Assembly (NCBI RefSeq): GCF_014204915.1
Contig: NZ_JACHMH010000001.1
Coordinates: 2,232,001 to 2,296,000 of the forward strand
Source of the DNA: Crossiella cryophila
GTDB lineage: Bacteria; Actinomycetota; Actinomycetes; Mycobacteriales; Pseudonocardiaceae
Length of the DNA: 64,000 bases
Direction of reading: 5' to 3'
Positions 51,191 to 60,349 of the stretch are shown here, one piece after another (position 1 is the first letter of the stretch; each line of letters opens with the position of its first letter). The notes beneath the pieces were generated by a model, which saw only the letters and a list, made by a program, of their open reading frames with translations, ran no database searches and had not been told where the DNA came from. The translations under genes were made by a program, and so were the position numbers.

Positions 51191-51556
51191 TCAGGTCCGG
51201 AACACGCAGTTGAGAAGCTGGACTGACTGTCTACTGTGGACAGTCTCTCGCCGTGCGAGCGACACCGGGGCGGATTCCGCTTGCGGGGCAAGGAGAACCG
51301 GCGGGATGACGGCGGGGTCCGGCAGCTCGGTGGCGGGGCTCAGCGGATCGGCGCCGCGGGGCAGCGCGAGGCACATCTCGTCGGTGCCGTCGTGCTGGGT
51401 GTGATCGCAGTCGTGCGTGCTGTGATCAGTCGTGGAATCGCTGTATGCATGGGAATGCACAGCAGCGGTGTGCGTCACGAAGCACTCGCCACCGAGGTGG
51501 AGAGTGAGGTAGAGGACCCCGAGCAGCAGTGCCACCGCGGGGCGGATCAGACGCAC
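51191..51556 (-). CDS. His/Asp-rich exported or anchored small protein
   Basis: 121 residues. An N-terminal hydrophobic segment (IRPAVALLLGVLYLTLHLGG) precedes a His-, Asp-, Thr-rich stretch (HSHAYSDSTTDHSTHDCDHT) that could bind metal, and then a Pro-rich tail ending in a Cys (LLNCVFRT). The family was not identified. It lies 57 bp upstream of the cysteine-synthase-like gene and is probably its operon leader. A 21-bp dyad (51225-51245) lies in its 3' end. Confidence 0.65.
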   Translation of the reverse strand: MRLIRPAVALLLGVLYLTLHLGGECFVTHTAAVHSHAYSDSTTDHSTHDCDHTQHDGTDEMCLALPRGADPLSPATELPDPAVIPPVLLAPQAESAPVSLARRETVHSRQSVQLLNCVFRT

Positions 51557-51597
51557 ACCGCCAACGTACCGGATCTTGGGAGCCGGTCACGGCCAGG

Positions 51598-53271
51598 TTA
51601 CGACGAAGGTAGTAGTCCTTCCGGGTTGTCTTCGGCGGCGAGATCGCCAAGGGCCTTGGTGACCTCGGCCATCGGGAAGCCGGGCTGGAAGGCGCGGGCG
51701 CCGGATCCGCCCTGCTGCCAAGGATTCGGGCCGTCGAAGGGCCGGTACTCCACGCCAGCCGCGTCCAATCTGGACAGCTGCGCGCGCACCCGGTCCGGCT
51801 CCGTCGGCCAGCTCGACGGAGCGCCGGTCCAGGCCACCTCGGCCAGCGCGCAGGCTCTGGGGAAGGCGCGGTAGTCGAGCAGTCGCGGGTTCGGCAGGTA
51901 CTCGCTCCAGAGCTGGGCCTGCACGCCGATGATGTTGGCGTTCTCCTCGGCGCTGAACCCGGCGGGGCGCGGGTCGAGCGCGGCCACGTCGGCCAGCCGC
52001 ACCGGACCGCCGATGGCCAGCGGCTCCCTCGGGTCGGCGTCGCTGTAGTAGTCGAAGTAGGTGGGGAAGACCGGGGTGCGCACCACCTGGAACCCGGCGG
52101 CTGCGGCCTTGCGGGCCACCTCGTCGCCGCGCCAGGCCATCACGATGGAGTCCGGCCGCAGTCCGCCGCTGCCGAATGCCTCGTCCCAGAACACCGCGCG
52201 CACGCCGCGGCCGGCCAGCCGGTCGGCCAGCCTGCGCAGGAAGTCCCCGTGCAGCGCGGCCATGGTCGGCAGGCCGCGGGATTCGCGGTAGGCCTGGATC
52301 TCCGGGTTGGCCTCCCACTGGCCGAGCGGGCACTCGTCCCCGCCCAGGTGCACGTACGGGCTCGGCAGGACTTCCAGTAGTTCGCCGAGCAGCTCGTCCA
52401 CCACCTGTTCCACCGCCGGGAGCGGGGACAACAGATTGGGGAATATGCCCCAGGTGGACTGGACCTGGTAGCCGCCGCCGGGCACCGAGCCCAGTTCGGG
52501 CATGGCGGTCAGCATCGCGGAGGCGTGGCCGGGCACGTCCAGTTCGGGCACCACGGTGACCGCCCGGTCCTGCGCGTAGGCGCCGATCTCGGCCAGGTCG
52601 TCCCGGCTGTAGCAGCCGCCGTGCGGGGTGCCGTCCGCGCCGTCGGGGGAGTGGCCGTGACCGATCATGGTCTCCGGCCGGTGACTTGCCAGTTCGGTGA
52701 GCCGGGGGTAGCGGGCGCTCTCGATCCGCCAGCCCTGGTCGTCGGCCAGGTGCAGGTGCAGCCGGTTGAGCTTGTGCATGGCGAGCAGGTCGATCATCCG
52801 CAGCACCTCCCGCTTGGGCAGGAAGTGCCGGGACACGTCGAGCATCAGGCCGCGCCAGGCGGTGGCCGGGGCGTCGGTGACCTCGCAGCAGGCCAGCTCC
52901 CAGACCGTGCCCCTTGGCGCGGCGGCCCGCCAGGCCGCGTCCGGCAGCAGCTGGCGCAGGGTCTGCACCGCGTAGGTCGCGCCCGCGGTCGACCCGGCCA
53001 CGATGTCCAGCCGCTCCGGCCGGACCAGCAGCTGGTAGCCCTCGGGGCCGTGCGCGGCGGCGTCCAGGGTGACCACCACCGAACCGGGGTCGGGGGTGCC
53101 GCGCTGGGGTAGCGGCAGGCGCAGGAAGCCCAGTGCGCGGCGCACCAGGTCGGTTGTGCTCTCGGCGCCCGGACCAGCGACGATGACGGTACGTTCGGTG
53201 AAGTGGAACGTACCAGCGAGCCCTCGCGCGCTCCGTGGGCGGGGCAACAGGGTGGCGAGTCGATCGGTCAC
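51598..53271 (-). CDS. Beta-N-acetylhexosaminidase (GH20)
   Basis: 557 residues. An N-terminal GH20b domain (~1-130) and a catalytic barrel with WRGLMLDVSRHFL, HLADDQGWRIE, the catalytic Asp-Glu pair in HLGGDECPLG and VFWDEAFG. It removes terminal GlcNAc/GalNAc, for example from chitin or peptidoglycan fragments. No signal peptide is seen, so it is probably cytosolic and acts on imported sugars. GTG at 53271. Confidence 0.93.
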   Translation of the reverse strand: MTDRLATLLPRPRSARGLAGTFHFTERTVIVAGPGAESTTDLVRRALGFLRLPLPQRGTPDPGSVVVTLDAAAHGPEGYQLLVRPERLDIVAGSTAGATYAVQTLRQLLPDAAWRAAAPRGTVWELACCEVTDAPATAWRGLMLDVSRHFLPKREVLRMIDLLAMHKLNRLHLHLADDQGWRIESARYPRLTELASHRPETMIGHGHSPDGADGTPHGGCYSRDDLAEIGAYAQDRAVTVVPELDVPGHASAMLTAMPELGSVPGGGYQVQSTWGIFPNLLSPLPAVEQVVDELLGELLEVLPSPYVHLGGDECPLGQWEANPEIQAYRESRGLPTMAALHGDFLRRLADRLAGRGVRAVFWDEAFGSGGLRPDSIVMAWRGDEVARKAAAAGFQVVRTPVFPTYFDYYSDADPREPLAIGGPVRLADVAALDPRPAGFSAEENANIIGVQAQLWSEYLPNPRLLDYRAFPRACALAEVAWTGAPSSWPTEPDRVRAQLSRLDAAGVEYRPFDGPNPWQQGGSGARAFQPGFPMAEVTKALGDLAAEDNPEGLLPSS

Positions 53272-53374
53272 AGATCACATACTTCACCAATTTCGGGGAC
53301 ACGAACCGCCCTAATTGATGAACGGACAGGTTGTCGCGTTGTGCCACCGGGCCGCGCGGACCCAGGGTGTGCCC

Positions 53375-54682
53375 ATGGCTAGCCTGCTCGATTGGTCCCT
53401 TATCGACGGGGCCGTCCCCGCTGGGCTGACCTTCGCCGGTGGAGCGGCCTTCGCCGTGCTGCTCGCCGACGGCCGCCGGGTGTGGTGGCGGCGGATCCTG
53501 CCGCTGGTGCTGCTGGGCATGCTGGTGCTCGGCGTGCTGATCGAGGTGCTGGTCAACCAGGTGTGGCGGCCGTTCGCGGACCGGGTGCCGACCAACACGA
53601 CGCTGTGGATCACGATGATCGTCGGCGCGCTGGTGCTCGGGGTCCTGCGCGCGCTGCCCCAGCGCTGGCCTGCCCGGATCGGGATCGCGCTGGCGGTGGT
53701 GGTGCTCGCGGTGTGCGGGGTGGCCGACATCAACCGGTACTTCGGCCAGTTCCCGACCGTTGGCGCGCTCTTCGGCAGTGGGCAGGGCCCGACCACCGAC
53801 CTGTCCCAGGCGGCCAAGCCGGCCGCCTCCACCGTGGTGGTGCCGCCGGGCAAGGCGCTCAGCGAGGTGTGGCAGCCGCCCGCGGACCTGCCGGCGCAGG
53901 GCACGGTGTCCGAGGTGACCATCCCGTCCTCGGCCGGGTTCAACACCCGCACCGGCCGGGTCTACCTGCCCCCGGCGTATCAGGCCACGCCGCGGCCGAA
54001 GCTGCCGGTGCTGGTGCTGCTGGCCGGGCAGCCCGGCTCGCCGTCGGACTGGCTCGGCCCAGGTCAGCTGGCCACGACGATGGACAAGTACGCCGCGGAC
54101 AACCGGGGGCTGGCGCCGATCGTGGTGCTGCCGGACCACCTGGGCAGCGAGCTGGCCAACCCGCTGTGCCTGGACTCCAAGCTGGGCGCGGCCGAGACCT
54201 ACCTGGCCAAGGACGTGCCGAACTGGATCCGGCAGAACCTGCAGGCCGATCCGGATCCGCAGGCATGGTCCATCGGCGGGCTGTCCCAGGGCGGGACCTG
54301 CGGGTTGCAGCTGGCGGTGCGCGCGCCCGAGGTCTACCGCAACTTCATCGACATCTCCGGGCAGCGCGAGCCCTCGCTCGGCACCCGCAAGGACACCGTG
54401 AACGCGGCCTTCGGCGGGGACGAGGCCGCGTTCAAGCGGGTCAACCCGCTGGACATCCTGGCAACCGCGAAGTTCCCCAGGACCGCGGGCCTGATCGTGG
54501 TCGGCAACAAGGACGGCGAGTTCCGGCCGCAGCAGCAGGACGTGCTCAAGGCCTGTCGCCGGGCAGGCATGCAGGTGGACTGGCTGGAGATCCCCGGCCC
54601 GCACAACTGGGTGGTGTGGCGGCCCGCGCTGGCCCAGGCCATGCCATGGCTGGCCCAGCACACCGGACTGACCCCGCGATGA
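53375..54682 (+). CDS. Membrane-anchored esterase (alpha/beta hydrolase), aminoacyl-lipid hydrolase candidate
   Basis: 435 residues. Four N-terminal helices (~10-130), a linker, then an extracytoplasmic antigen-85/esterase-D-type hydrolase with LPVLVLLAGQPGSPSDW, nucleophile elbow GGLSQGGTCG, acid near VGNKDGEF and His in GPHNWVVW. It ends 12 bp before the aminoacyl-phosphatidylglycerol synthase gene. In corynebacteria an esterase (AhyD) partners a similar synthase, so removal of aminoacyl groups from lipids is a reasonable inference. ATG at 53375. Confidence 0.82.
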   Translation: MASLLDWSLIDGAVPAGLTFAGGAAFAVLLADGRRVWWRRILPLVLLGMLVLGVLIEVLVNQVWRPFADRVPTNTTLWITMIVGALVLGVLRALPQRWPARIGIALAVVVLAVCGVADINRYFGQFPTVGALFGSGQGPTTDLSQAAKPAASTVVVPPGKALSEVWQPPADLPAQGTVSEVTIPSSAGFNTRTGRVYLPPAYQATPRPKLPVLVLLAGQPGSPSDWLGPGQLATTMDKYAADNRGLAPIVVLPDHLGSELANPLCLDSKLGAAETYLAKDVPNWIRQNLQADPDPQAWSIGGLSQGGTCGLQLAVRAPEVYRNFIDISGQREPSLGTRKDTVNAAFGGDEAAFKRVNPLDILATAKFPRTAGLIVVGNKDGEFRPQQQDVLKACRRAGMQVDWLEIPGPHNWVVWRPALAQAMPWLAQHTGLTPR

Positions 54683-54694
54683 TCGGAGCCCGAA

Positions 54695-57259
54695 GTGTCC
54701 ACTGAGGACAGTCAGGTCGAGCCTCCCTCCGCACCGCACCGGCCTGCTCCGATCAGGCTGGTGCACCAGGGGATCGCCGCACTGCGCAGGCTGCTCGGCC
54801 TGCTCGCGCACGCCCCGCTGACGCTGGTGTTCCTGGTCGCGCTGTGGACCGTGGGCGCGCTGACCGGCAGCCTGCTGGACGGGCCCCAGGGCGAGCTGCT
54901 GCCGCAGGTCGGCATCGGCACCTCCTCGCTGGCCGACGGGCACTGGTGGGCGCCGCTGAGCAGTGCGCTGTGGTGCCTTGACCTGGTCGGCTACCTGGCC
55001 ACCTCGGTGCTGCTGCTGGGCTTCGGCGCGGCGGGGGAGCGGTTGCTCGGCCCCGGCCGGACCGCGGTGCTGTTCCTGATCAGCCAGGTCGGCGGCACCC
55101 TGCTGGGCATCGGCATGATCAAACTCGGCTCGGTGGCCGGCTGGCTGTGGCTGAACTTCCTGGACGATCCGATCGAGCTGGCGCTGAGCCCGTCCACCGG
55201 CGCGGTCGGCCTCGGCCTCGCGCTCAGCTCACGGCTGCCCGCGTTGTGGCGCAGGCGGTTGCGGCTGGTGCTGATCGTGGCGCTGGTGACGCTGGCGCTG
55301 TTCTCCGGCTACTCCCAGGACGTGGTGCGGCTCTGTGGCGGGCTGGTCGGCATGCTCGCCGGGCTGGCCATGCTCGGCCGCTCCAGCAAGACCGTGGGCG
55401 CGCCGTCCCGCTCGGAGACCAGGGTGCTGGTCGCGCTGCTGCTCGCGGCCTGCGCGCTGGGACCGGTGTTCATGCTGCTCACCCCCTACACCGCCGGTCC
55501 GCTGATCGCGCTCGGCGATGTGCTGACCTCGCCGGTGCCCAGCCCCGAGCAGATCGAGGCCATCTGCGCGGAACCGGACTTCGCCGAACGGTGCCGGGAA
55601 CTCAAGGCCAGGGCCAATTTCGACGGCCTGCCCAGTGCGATCATGTCCGTGCTGCCCGCGTTGTTCCTGCTGGTGCTGGCCGAGGGGCTGCGGCGGGGCC
55701 GGAAGCTGGCCTGGTGGGCGGCCGCGGTGGCCAACCTGGCGCTGCTGGTCTGGTTCGTGCAGTCCGTCGCGGACCTGATGCTGACCCCGACCGAGGAGTT
55801 CGGCGACATCTCGCCGCACACCAAGGGCCAGCTGGTGTTCGACTCGGCGATGCCGGTGCTGCTGTCGGTGGCCATGCTGACCGGGCTGTTCGTCACCCGC
55901 AGGCAGTTCATCGTGGCCGGGCCGAGGAGGTCCAGGCGGCGGCTGGTCGCCTTCGTGCTGGGCGCGTTCGTGACGCTGGGCGTGGTGTACGTGCTCGGCG
56001 GGTACGCCTGGCGGGACCAGTTCGACCCGCAGCCCGGCTTCGGCCAGCTCATCGCGGACGCGCCATCGCGCTTCCTGCCACCGGGCTACCTGGACCTGTT
56101 CCCGGTGCGGTTCATCGCCACCGGCGGCATGGCCGAGCTGCTGTGCGAGTACCTGGGTGTGGTGTTCTGGCTGCTGGTGCTGGGCGCGCTGCTGGTCACC
56201 TTCTGGCGGGCCGCGCCACCCACCGACGAGACCGCGGCCGCGCGGGCCAGGGACCTGGTGGAGAAGTTCGGCGGCTCGAACCTGGCGCACATGACCACCT
56301 GGCGCGGCAACAACTACTGGTTCACCCCGGACGAGCGGGCCGTGGTCGCCTACCGGGTGGTGGCCACCATCGCGATCACCACCGGCGACCCGGTCGGCGA
56401 ACCGGCGGCGCGGATCGAGGCGGTGCGCGGATTCGCCGACTTCTGTGCGCGCAACGGCTGGACGCCCTGCTTCTACAGCGTCACCGAGGCGGTCAAGGAC
56501 GAGACCAAGGCGTTCGGCTGGAGCGCGGTGCAGGTCGCCGAGGACACCCTGGTGCCACTGCCCGAACTGGCCTTCACCGGCAAGAAGTGGCAGGACGTGC
56601 GCACCGCGCTGAACAAGGCGGGCAAGGCCGGGATCACCGCGGAGTGGTGGAGCTACCCGAAGGCGCCGCTGGCCATCACCGACCAGGTCCGGTCCATCTC
56701 CGAGGAGTGGGTGGCGGACAAGGGCCTGCCCGAGATGGGCTTCACCCTGGGCGGACTGGACGAGCTGAACGACAACGAGGTCCGCTGCCTGGTCGCGCTG
56801 GACGCCGACCGGACCGTGCACGGCATCACCAGCTGGCTGCCGGTGCACCGGGACGGGCAGGTGGTCGGCTGGACGCTGGACTTCATGCGCAGGCGGGCCA
56901 CCGGCTTCCGCGGCGTGATGGAGTTCCTGATCGCCTCGGCCGCGCTCAGCTTCAAGGAGGAGGGCGCGGAGTTCCTCAGCCTCTCCGGCGCCCCACTGGC
57001 CCGGCTGGACCGCGGTCAGCAGCCCGGCGCGCTGCAACGACTGCTCGACTTCGCCGGTCGGGCGCTGGAGCCGGTGTACGGGTTCCGCTCGCTGTTCGCC
57101 TTCAAGGCCAAGTTCCAGCCGACCTATCAGCCGATGTACATGGCCTACCCCGACCCGGCCGCGCTGCCGCGCATCGCCAACGCGATCGGCCGGGCATATC
57201 TGCCGAACATGGGGGCAAGGCAGGGTTTGCGCCTGGTGCGCAGGGTCCTGAGCCGTTAG
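54695..57259 (+). CDS. MprF/LysX-like aminoacyl-phosphatidylglycerol synthase
   Basis: 854 residues. The N-terminal half holds about ten helices, beginning with a rhomboid-like segment (LATSVLLLGFGAAGERLLG, FLISQVGGTLLGIGM). The C-terminal ~330 are the DUF2156/aminoacyl-PG synthase domain (GGSNLAHMTTWRGNNYWFTPDERAVVAYRV, GDPVGEPAARIEAV, DFMRRRATGFRGVMEFLIASA). It transfers Lys or Ala from tRNA to phosphatidylglycerol, lowering surface charge against cationic peptides; the amino acid cannot be read. GTG start with GGAG upstream. Confidence 0.88.
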   Translation: MSTEDSQVEPPSAPHRPAPIRLVHQGIAALRRLLGLLAHAPLTLVFLVALWTVGALTGSLLDGPQGELLPQVGIGTSSLADGHWWAPLSSALWCLDLVGYLATSVLLLGFGAAGERLLGPGRTAVLFLISQVGGTLLGIGMIKLGSVAGWLWLNFLDDPIELALSPSTGAVGLGLALSSRLPALWRRRLRLVLIVALVTLALFSGYSQDVVRLCGGLVGMLAGLAMLGRSSKTVGAPSRSETRVLVALLLAACALGPVFMLLTPYTAGPLIALGDVLTSPVPSPEQIEAICAEPDFAERCRELKARANFDGLPSAIMSVLPALFLLVLAEGLRRGRKLAWWAAAVANLALLVWFVQSVADLMLTPTEEFGDISPHTKGQLVFDSAMPVLLSVAMLTGLFVTRRQFIVAGPRRSRRRLVAFVLGAFVTLGVVYVLGGYAWRDQFDPQPGFGQLIADAPSRFLPPGYLDLFPVRFIATGGMAELLCEYLGVVFWLLVLGALLVTFWRAAPPTDETAAARARDLVEKFGGSNLAHMTTWRGNNYWFTPDERAVVAYRVVATIAITTGDPVGEPAARIEAVRGFADFCARNGWTPCFYSVTEAVKDETKAFGWSAVQVAEDTLVPLPELAFTGKKWQDVRTALNKAGKAGITAEWWSYPKAPLAITDQVRSISEEWVADKGLPEMGFTLGGLDELNDNEVRCLVALDADRTVHGITSWLPVHRDGQVVGWTLDFMRRRATGFRGVMEFLIASAALSFKEEGAEFLSLSGAPLARLDRGQQPGALQRLLDFAGRALEPVYGFRSLFAFKAKFQPTYQPMYMAYPDPAALPRIANAIGRAYLPNMGARQGLRLVRRVLSR

Positions 57260-57295
57260 TTTGCCCGGGTAACGAACCCGGCGGAAGGCGGCGAC

Positions 57296-59119
57296 GTGCG
57301 GACCTCACGACCCTTGCGCGCGGCGGTGGTGCTGTGTGCCACCGCGGCGGTGACCCTGACCAGCGGCCCGGCCGCAGGTGCGGTCGAGGCTGGTCAGAGC
57401 GGTAAGAGGCCAAGTCAGACCGGCTACGGCGGCGCGGTGTCCACGGTGGATGAGGACGCCACCAAGGCCGGTATCGAGGCACTGCGCCGGGGTGGCAACG
57501 CCGTTGACGCGGCGGTGGCCGCGGCCGCGGCGCTGGGCGTGACCGAACCGTTCTCCGCCGGGATCGGCGGCGGCGGGTTCTTCGTCTACTACGAGGCGCG
57601 CACCGGCAGGGTGCACACCATCGACGGCCGGGAGACCGCGCCGAAGCGGATGAAGCGGGACTCCTTCGTCGAGGACGGCAAGGCCATCCCGTTCGAGGAG
57701 GCGGTCACCTCCGGCCTGTCCGTCGGCGTCCCCGGCACCCCGCAGACCTGGCAGCGCGCCCTGGACAAGTGGGGCCGCAAGGACCTGGCGGAGAACCTGC
57801 GCCCGGCGATCAGGCTGGCCCGCGACGGGTTCACCGTCGACAAGGAGTACCGCGACCACACCTGGCAGAACGAGGCCCGCTTCCGCGCCATCGCGCCCAC
57901 CGCGAAGCTGTTCCTGCCCGGCGGCAAGCTGCCGGAGGTGGGCAGCACCTTCCGCAACCCCGACCTGGCCCAGACCTACGAGGGCCTGGGGCAGCGTGGC
58001 CTGGACTGGCTGTATCGAGGTGAACTCGGTCGCGAGATCGTGCACACGGTGAACCAGCCGCCGGTGGCCGCCGGCGCCACGATCAAGGTCCGGCCTGGCC
58101 TGATGGAGACCGGTGACCTGGCCGGGTACCGGGTGGAGGACCGGGCGCCGACGAAGATCGGGTACCGCGGGCTGGACGTGTACAGCATGGCCCCGCCGTC
58201 CTCCGGTGGCTCCACGGTCGGCGAGGCGCTCAACATCATGGAGCGATTCCCGTTGTCCCGCAAGGATGTCAACGGCGCCACGCACACCTACCTGGAGGCC
58301 AGCAGGCTGGCCTACGCGGACCGGAACAAGTGGATCGGCGACCCGGCCTTCGTGGACGTTCCGTTGCGCCAGTTGATGTCGGACAGCTTCGCCAAGGACC
58401 GGGCCTGCCTGATCGACCCGAAGAAGGCCATGCCGCACCCCGCCCCCGCCGGCGACCCGCTCAAGCCCGGCGGCTGCAAGACCACCGCCCCCGGCCCTGA
58501 CCGCTACGAGGGCACCTCCACCACCCACCTGAGCACGGCGGACGCCTGGGGCAACGTGGTGGCCTACACGCTGACCATCGAGCAGACCGGCGGCAGCGCG
58601 ATCACCGTGCCGCACCGGGGTTTCCTGCTCAACAACGAGCTGACCGACTTCGACTTCGCCCCGCCCGCCGCCGGTCAGCCGTGGCCGGCCAACGCCCCCG
58701 AGGGCGGCAAGCGCCCGCGCAGCAGCATGTCGCCCACGATCGTGCTCAAGGACGGCAAACCGTTGCTGGCCCTGGGATCCCCGGGTGGTTCGACCATCAT
58801 CACCACGGTCCTGCAGACCCTGTTCAACCGGATCGACCTGGGCATGACCCTGCCGCAGGCCGTGGCCGCGCCCCGGTTGTCCCAGCGCAACCGGGCCAAG
58901 ACCGAGGCCGAACCGGCCTTCTTCAACTCACCCAAGCGGGCTGAACTGGAGGCGTACGGCCAACAGTTCGAGCTGCCCTCGACCACCTTCACCCCGAACC
59001 CGGAGATCGGCACCGTGGCGGCGCTGGAGTTCCTGGGCCACGGCAGGATCCAGGCGGTGGCCGAGCCGGTCCGCCGCGGCGGCGGCAGCGCCAAGGTCCT
59101 GTTCCCCACCGGCCCCTGA
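57296..59119 (+). CDS. ggt: Gamma-glutamyltransferase
   Basis: 607 residues. A signal peptide (LRAAVVLCATAAVTLTSGPAAGA) precedes an Ntn-hydrolase proenzyme. The self-processing/nucleophile Thr is in EGTSTTHLSTADAWGN; NNELTDFDF and the oxyanion loop RPRSSMSPTIV and LGSPGGSTI are all present. It cleaves glutathione and other gamma-glutamyl compounds outside the cell. GTG at 57296. It ends in the long repeat hairpin at 59122. Confidence 0.95.
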   Translation: MRTSRPLRAAVVLCATAAVTLTSGPAAGAVEAGQSGKRPSQTGYGGAVSTVDEDATKAGIEALRRGGNAVDAAVAAAAALGVTEPFSAGIGGGGFFVYYEARTGRVHTIDGRETAPKRMKRDSFVEDGKAIPFEEAVTSGLSVGVPGTPQTWQRALDKWGRKDLAENLRPAIRLARDGFTVDKEYRDHTWQNEARFRAIAPTAKLFLPGGKLPEVGSTFRNPDLAQTYEGLGQRGLDWLYRGELGREIVHTVNQPPVAAGATIKVRPGLMETGDLAGYRVEDRAPTKIGYRGLDVYSMAPPSSGGSTVGEALNIMERFPLSRKDVNGATHTYLEASRLAYADRNKWIGDPAFVDVPLRQLMSDSFAKDRACLIDPKKAMPHPAPAGDPLKPGGCKTTAPGPDRYEGTSTTHLSTADAWGNVVAYTLTIEQTGGSAITVPHRGFLLNNELTDFDFAPPAAGQPWPANAPEGGKRPRSSMSPTIVLKDGKPLLALGSPGGSTIITTVLQTLFNRIDLGMTLPQAVAAPRLSQRNRAKTEAEPAFFNSPKRAELEAYGQQFELPSTTFTPNPEIGTVAALEFLGHGRIQAVAEPVRRGGGSAKVLFPTGP

Positions 59120-59121
59120 CC

Positions 59122-59232
59122 CGTACGACAACGGCCAAACCGACGTACGACAACGGCCAACACGCCGGGAGCTTTGAACCCCTCCCGCGCGTGTTGGCCG
59201 TTGTCGTACGGCACGTTGGCCGTTGTCGTACG
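59122..59232. repeat. Inverted pair of 22-bp tandem repeats (large hairpin)
   Basis: The 17-mer CGTACGACAACGGCCAA occurs at 59122-59138 and 59144-59160, and its reverse complement at 59194-59210 and 59216-59232. Each pair has a 22-bp period, so two repeats can fold on two, closing a ~33-nt centre that contains its own GGGAG/CTCCC arms. It begins 3 bp after the ggt stop and probably serves as a terminator; the next start is 20 bp beyond. Confidence 0.9.
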
Positions 59233-59252
59233 GGCGGCTAGGGTTGGGCGCC

Positions 59253-59852
59253 ATGGGCTTTTTCGACGATGAGCCGGATGTTGTTCCCGCGCCAGCCGCT
59301 GAGCCGCCGCGAGCCGCGCGTGCGGTGTGGCTGGGGCCGCCGGAGGACGTGCCCGGTGTGCTGGTGCCGCTGGAAGCCGTGGTGACCAGGACGGACAACG
59401 CGGTGGTGCTCGTCGTCGGCGCACGGGCCTACCCCAATGGCTGCCAGGTGGAGGCCAGGGTCGCCGCCCGGCGGGACGGGCTGGCCGAGGATGCCTGGTG
59501 GGAGTTGCACGACGGGCTCTTCGGCGCGCACCGCAGGCGCTGGAACCGGGATCCCTCCACCGAATCCGCCCCGCACTTCAGCATCCGCCTCGCCGACGGC
59601 ACCGAGATCGCCGCGGTCGGCCAGGCGCCGGAGGACCAGCCGGCCGGACCCCTGCTGGTGTGCAGCCCGGACGGTGGCACCGCGGACAGCGGGCGGGTGG
59701 ACTCGCACTTCCAGCTCTGGCTGCATCCCTTGCCCGACACCGAGTTCGAGCTGCGGATCGAGTGGGCCAGCGCCGGGATCAACACCACCGCCAAGGTCGA
59801 CGGCACCGCGATCGCCGCGGCGGCACAACGGGCCGAGCCCTACTGGTCCTGA
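59253..59852 (+). CDS. Conserved-type protein of unknown function
   Basis: 199 residues, beta-rich, no signal or helix: AVWLGPPEDVPGVLVPLEAVVTRTDNAVVLVVGARAYPNGCQVEARVAA, HFSIRLADGTEIAAVG, SHFQLWLHPLPDTEFELRIEW. The last motif recurs in uncharacterised actinobacterial proteins. ATG at 59253. The stop overlaps the convergent membrane-protein gene by 13 bp. Function not assignable. Confidence 0.75.
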   Translation: MGFFDDEPDVVPAPAAEPPRAARAVWLGPPEDVPGVLVPLEAVVTRTDNAVVLVVGARAYPNGCQVEARVAARRDGLAEDAWWELHDGLFGAHRRRWNRDPSTESAPHFSIRLADGTEIAAVGQAPEDQPAGPLLVCSPDGGTADSGRVDSHFQLWLHPLPDTEFELRIEWASAGINTTAKVDGTAIAAAAQRAEPYWS

Positions 59853-60349
59853 AAGTCCTCTGGATCATCGTCCGGCAGCACCCAGGCCAGCAGGGCCGTT
59901 GGCGCCGCCGCCAGTACCACGAAGGCGATCGCCAGCAGGATGCTCGCGTTGATGCCCAGATCCGGACTGCGCTGGTTGAGCAGCAGGTAGGCCAGTAGCG
60001 GGAGCAGGGTCAGCAGGCCGAACTGGTAGCCGAGGAAGATCGCGCGGTCGCGCAGTTCGCGCTGGCGCTCGTCCAGGGAGGGCGACAGGGTCTCGGTGAG
60101 GGCCGCGGTCAGCACCCGGAGCAGGCCCCACACCAGGATCCAGCCCGCGTACAGGGCCAGCCACAGTGGCAGGAACCAGCCGGTGCCGCGCAGGTCCGTC
60201 AGCAGCACCACGACCAGGAAGACCGGGAACAGCGCCCAGGTCACGGTCAGCCGCCGCCGGTGCCGCCGGGTGCGCCAGCTGGGCAGCCGACGGCTGAACT
60301 TCGCCGTCCGCCGCCGCTCGTACTCCGTGTACCGCTCGCGCAGGCTCAT
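59840..60349 (-). CDS. Membrane protein coupled to an XRE regulator
   Basis: 169 residues. A basic N terminus (SLRERYTEYERRRTAKFSRRLP) is followed by about four helices (LTVTWALFPVFLVVVLLTDL, WFLPLWLALYAGWILVWGLL, AIFLGYQFGLLTLLPLLAYLLL, ASILLAIAFVVLAAAPTALLAWVL) and an acidic tail. Its ATG overlaps the XRE stop (ATGA). Small XRE-plus-membrane-protein pairs are common next to NatAB-type ABC genes in actinobacteria and Firmicutes; the role is unknown. Confidence 0.78.
   Translation of the reverse strand: MSLRERYTEYERRRTAKFSRRLPSWRTRRHRRRLTVTWALFPVFLVVVLLTDLRGTGWFLPLWLALYAGWILVWGLLRVLTAALTETLSPSLDERQRELRDRAIFLGYQFGLLTLLPLLAYLLLNQRSPDLGINASILLAIAFVVLAAAPTALLAWVLPDDDPEDFQDQ

Noticed and set aside
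51225-51245. Operator call for the 21-bp dyad GACTGTC-N7-GACAGTC
   Set aside because: It has good arms but lies within the 3' end of a coding region and not at a promoter. It is noted only as a near copy of the dispersed 13-mer.
51587-54943. 1118-residue minus-strand frame spanning hexosaminidase and synthase
   Set aside because: It is an out-of-frame shadow of the GH20 gene and antisense of the esterase, without domain content of its own.
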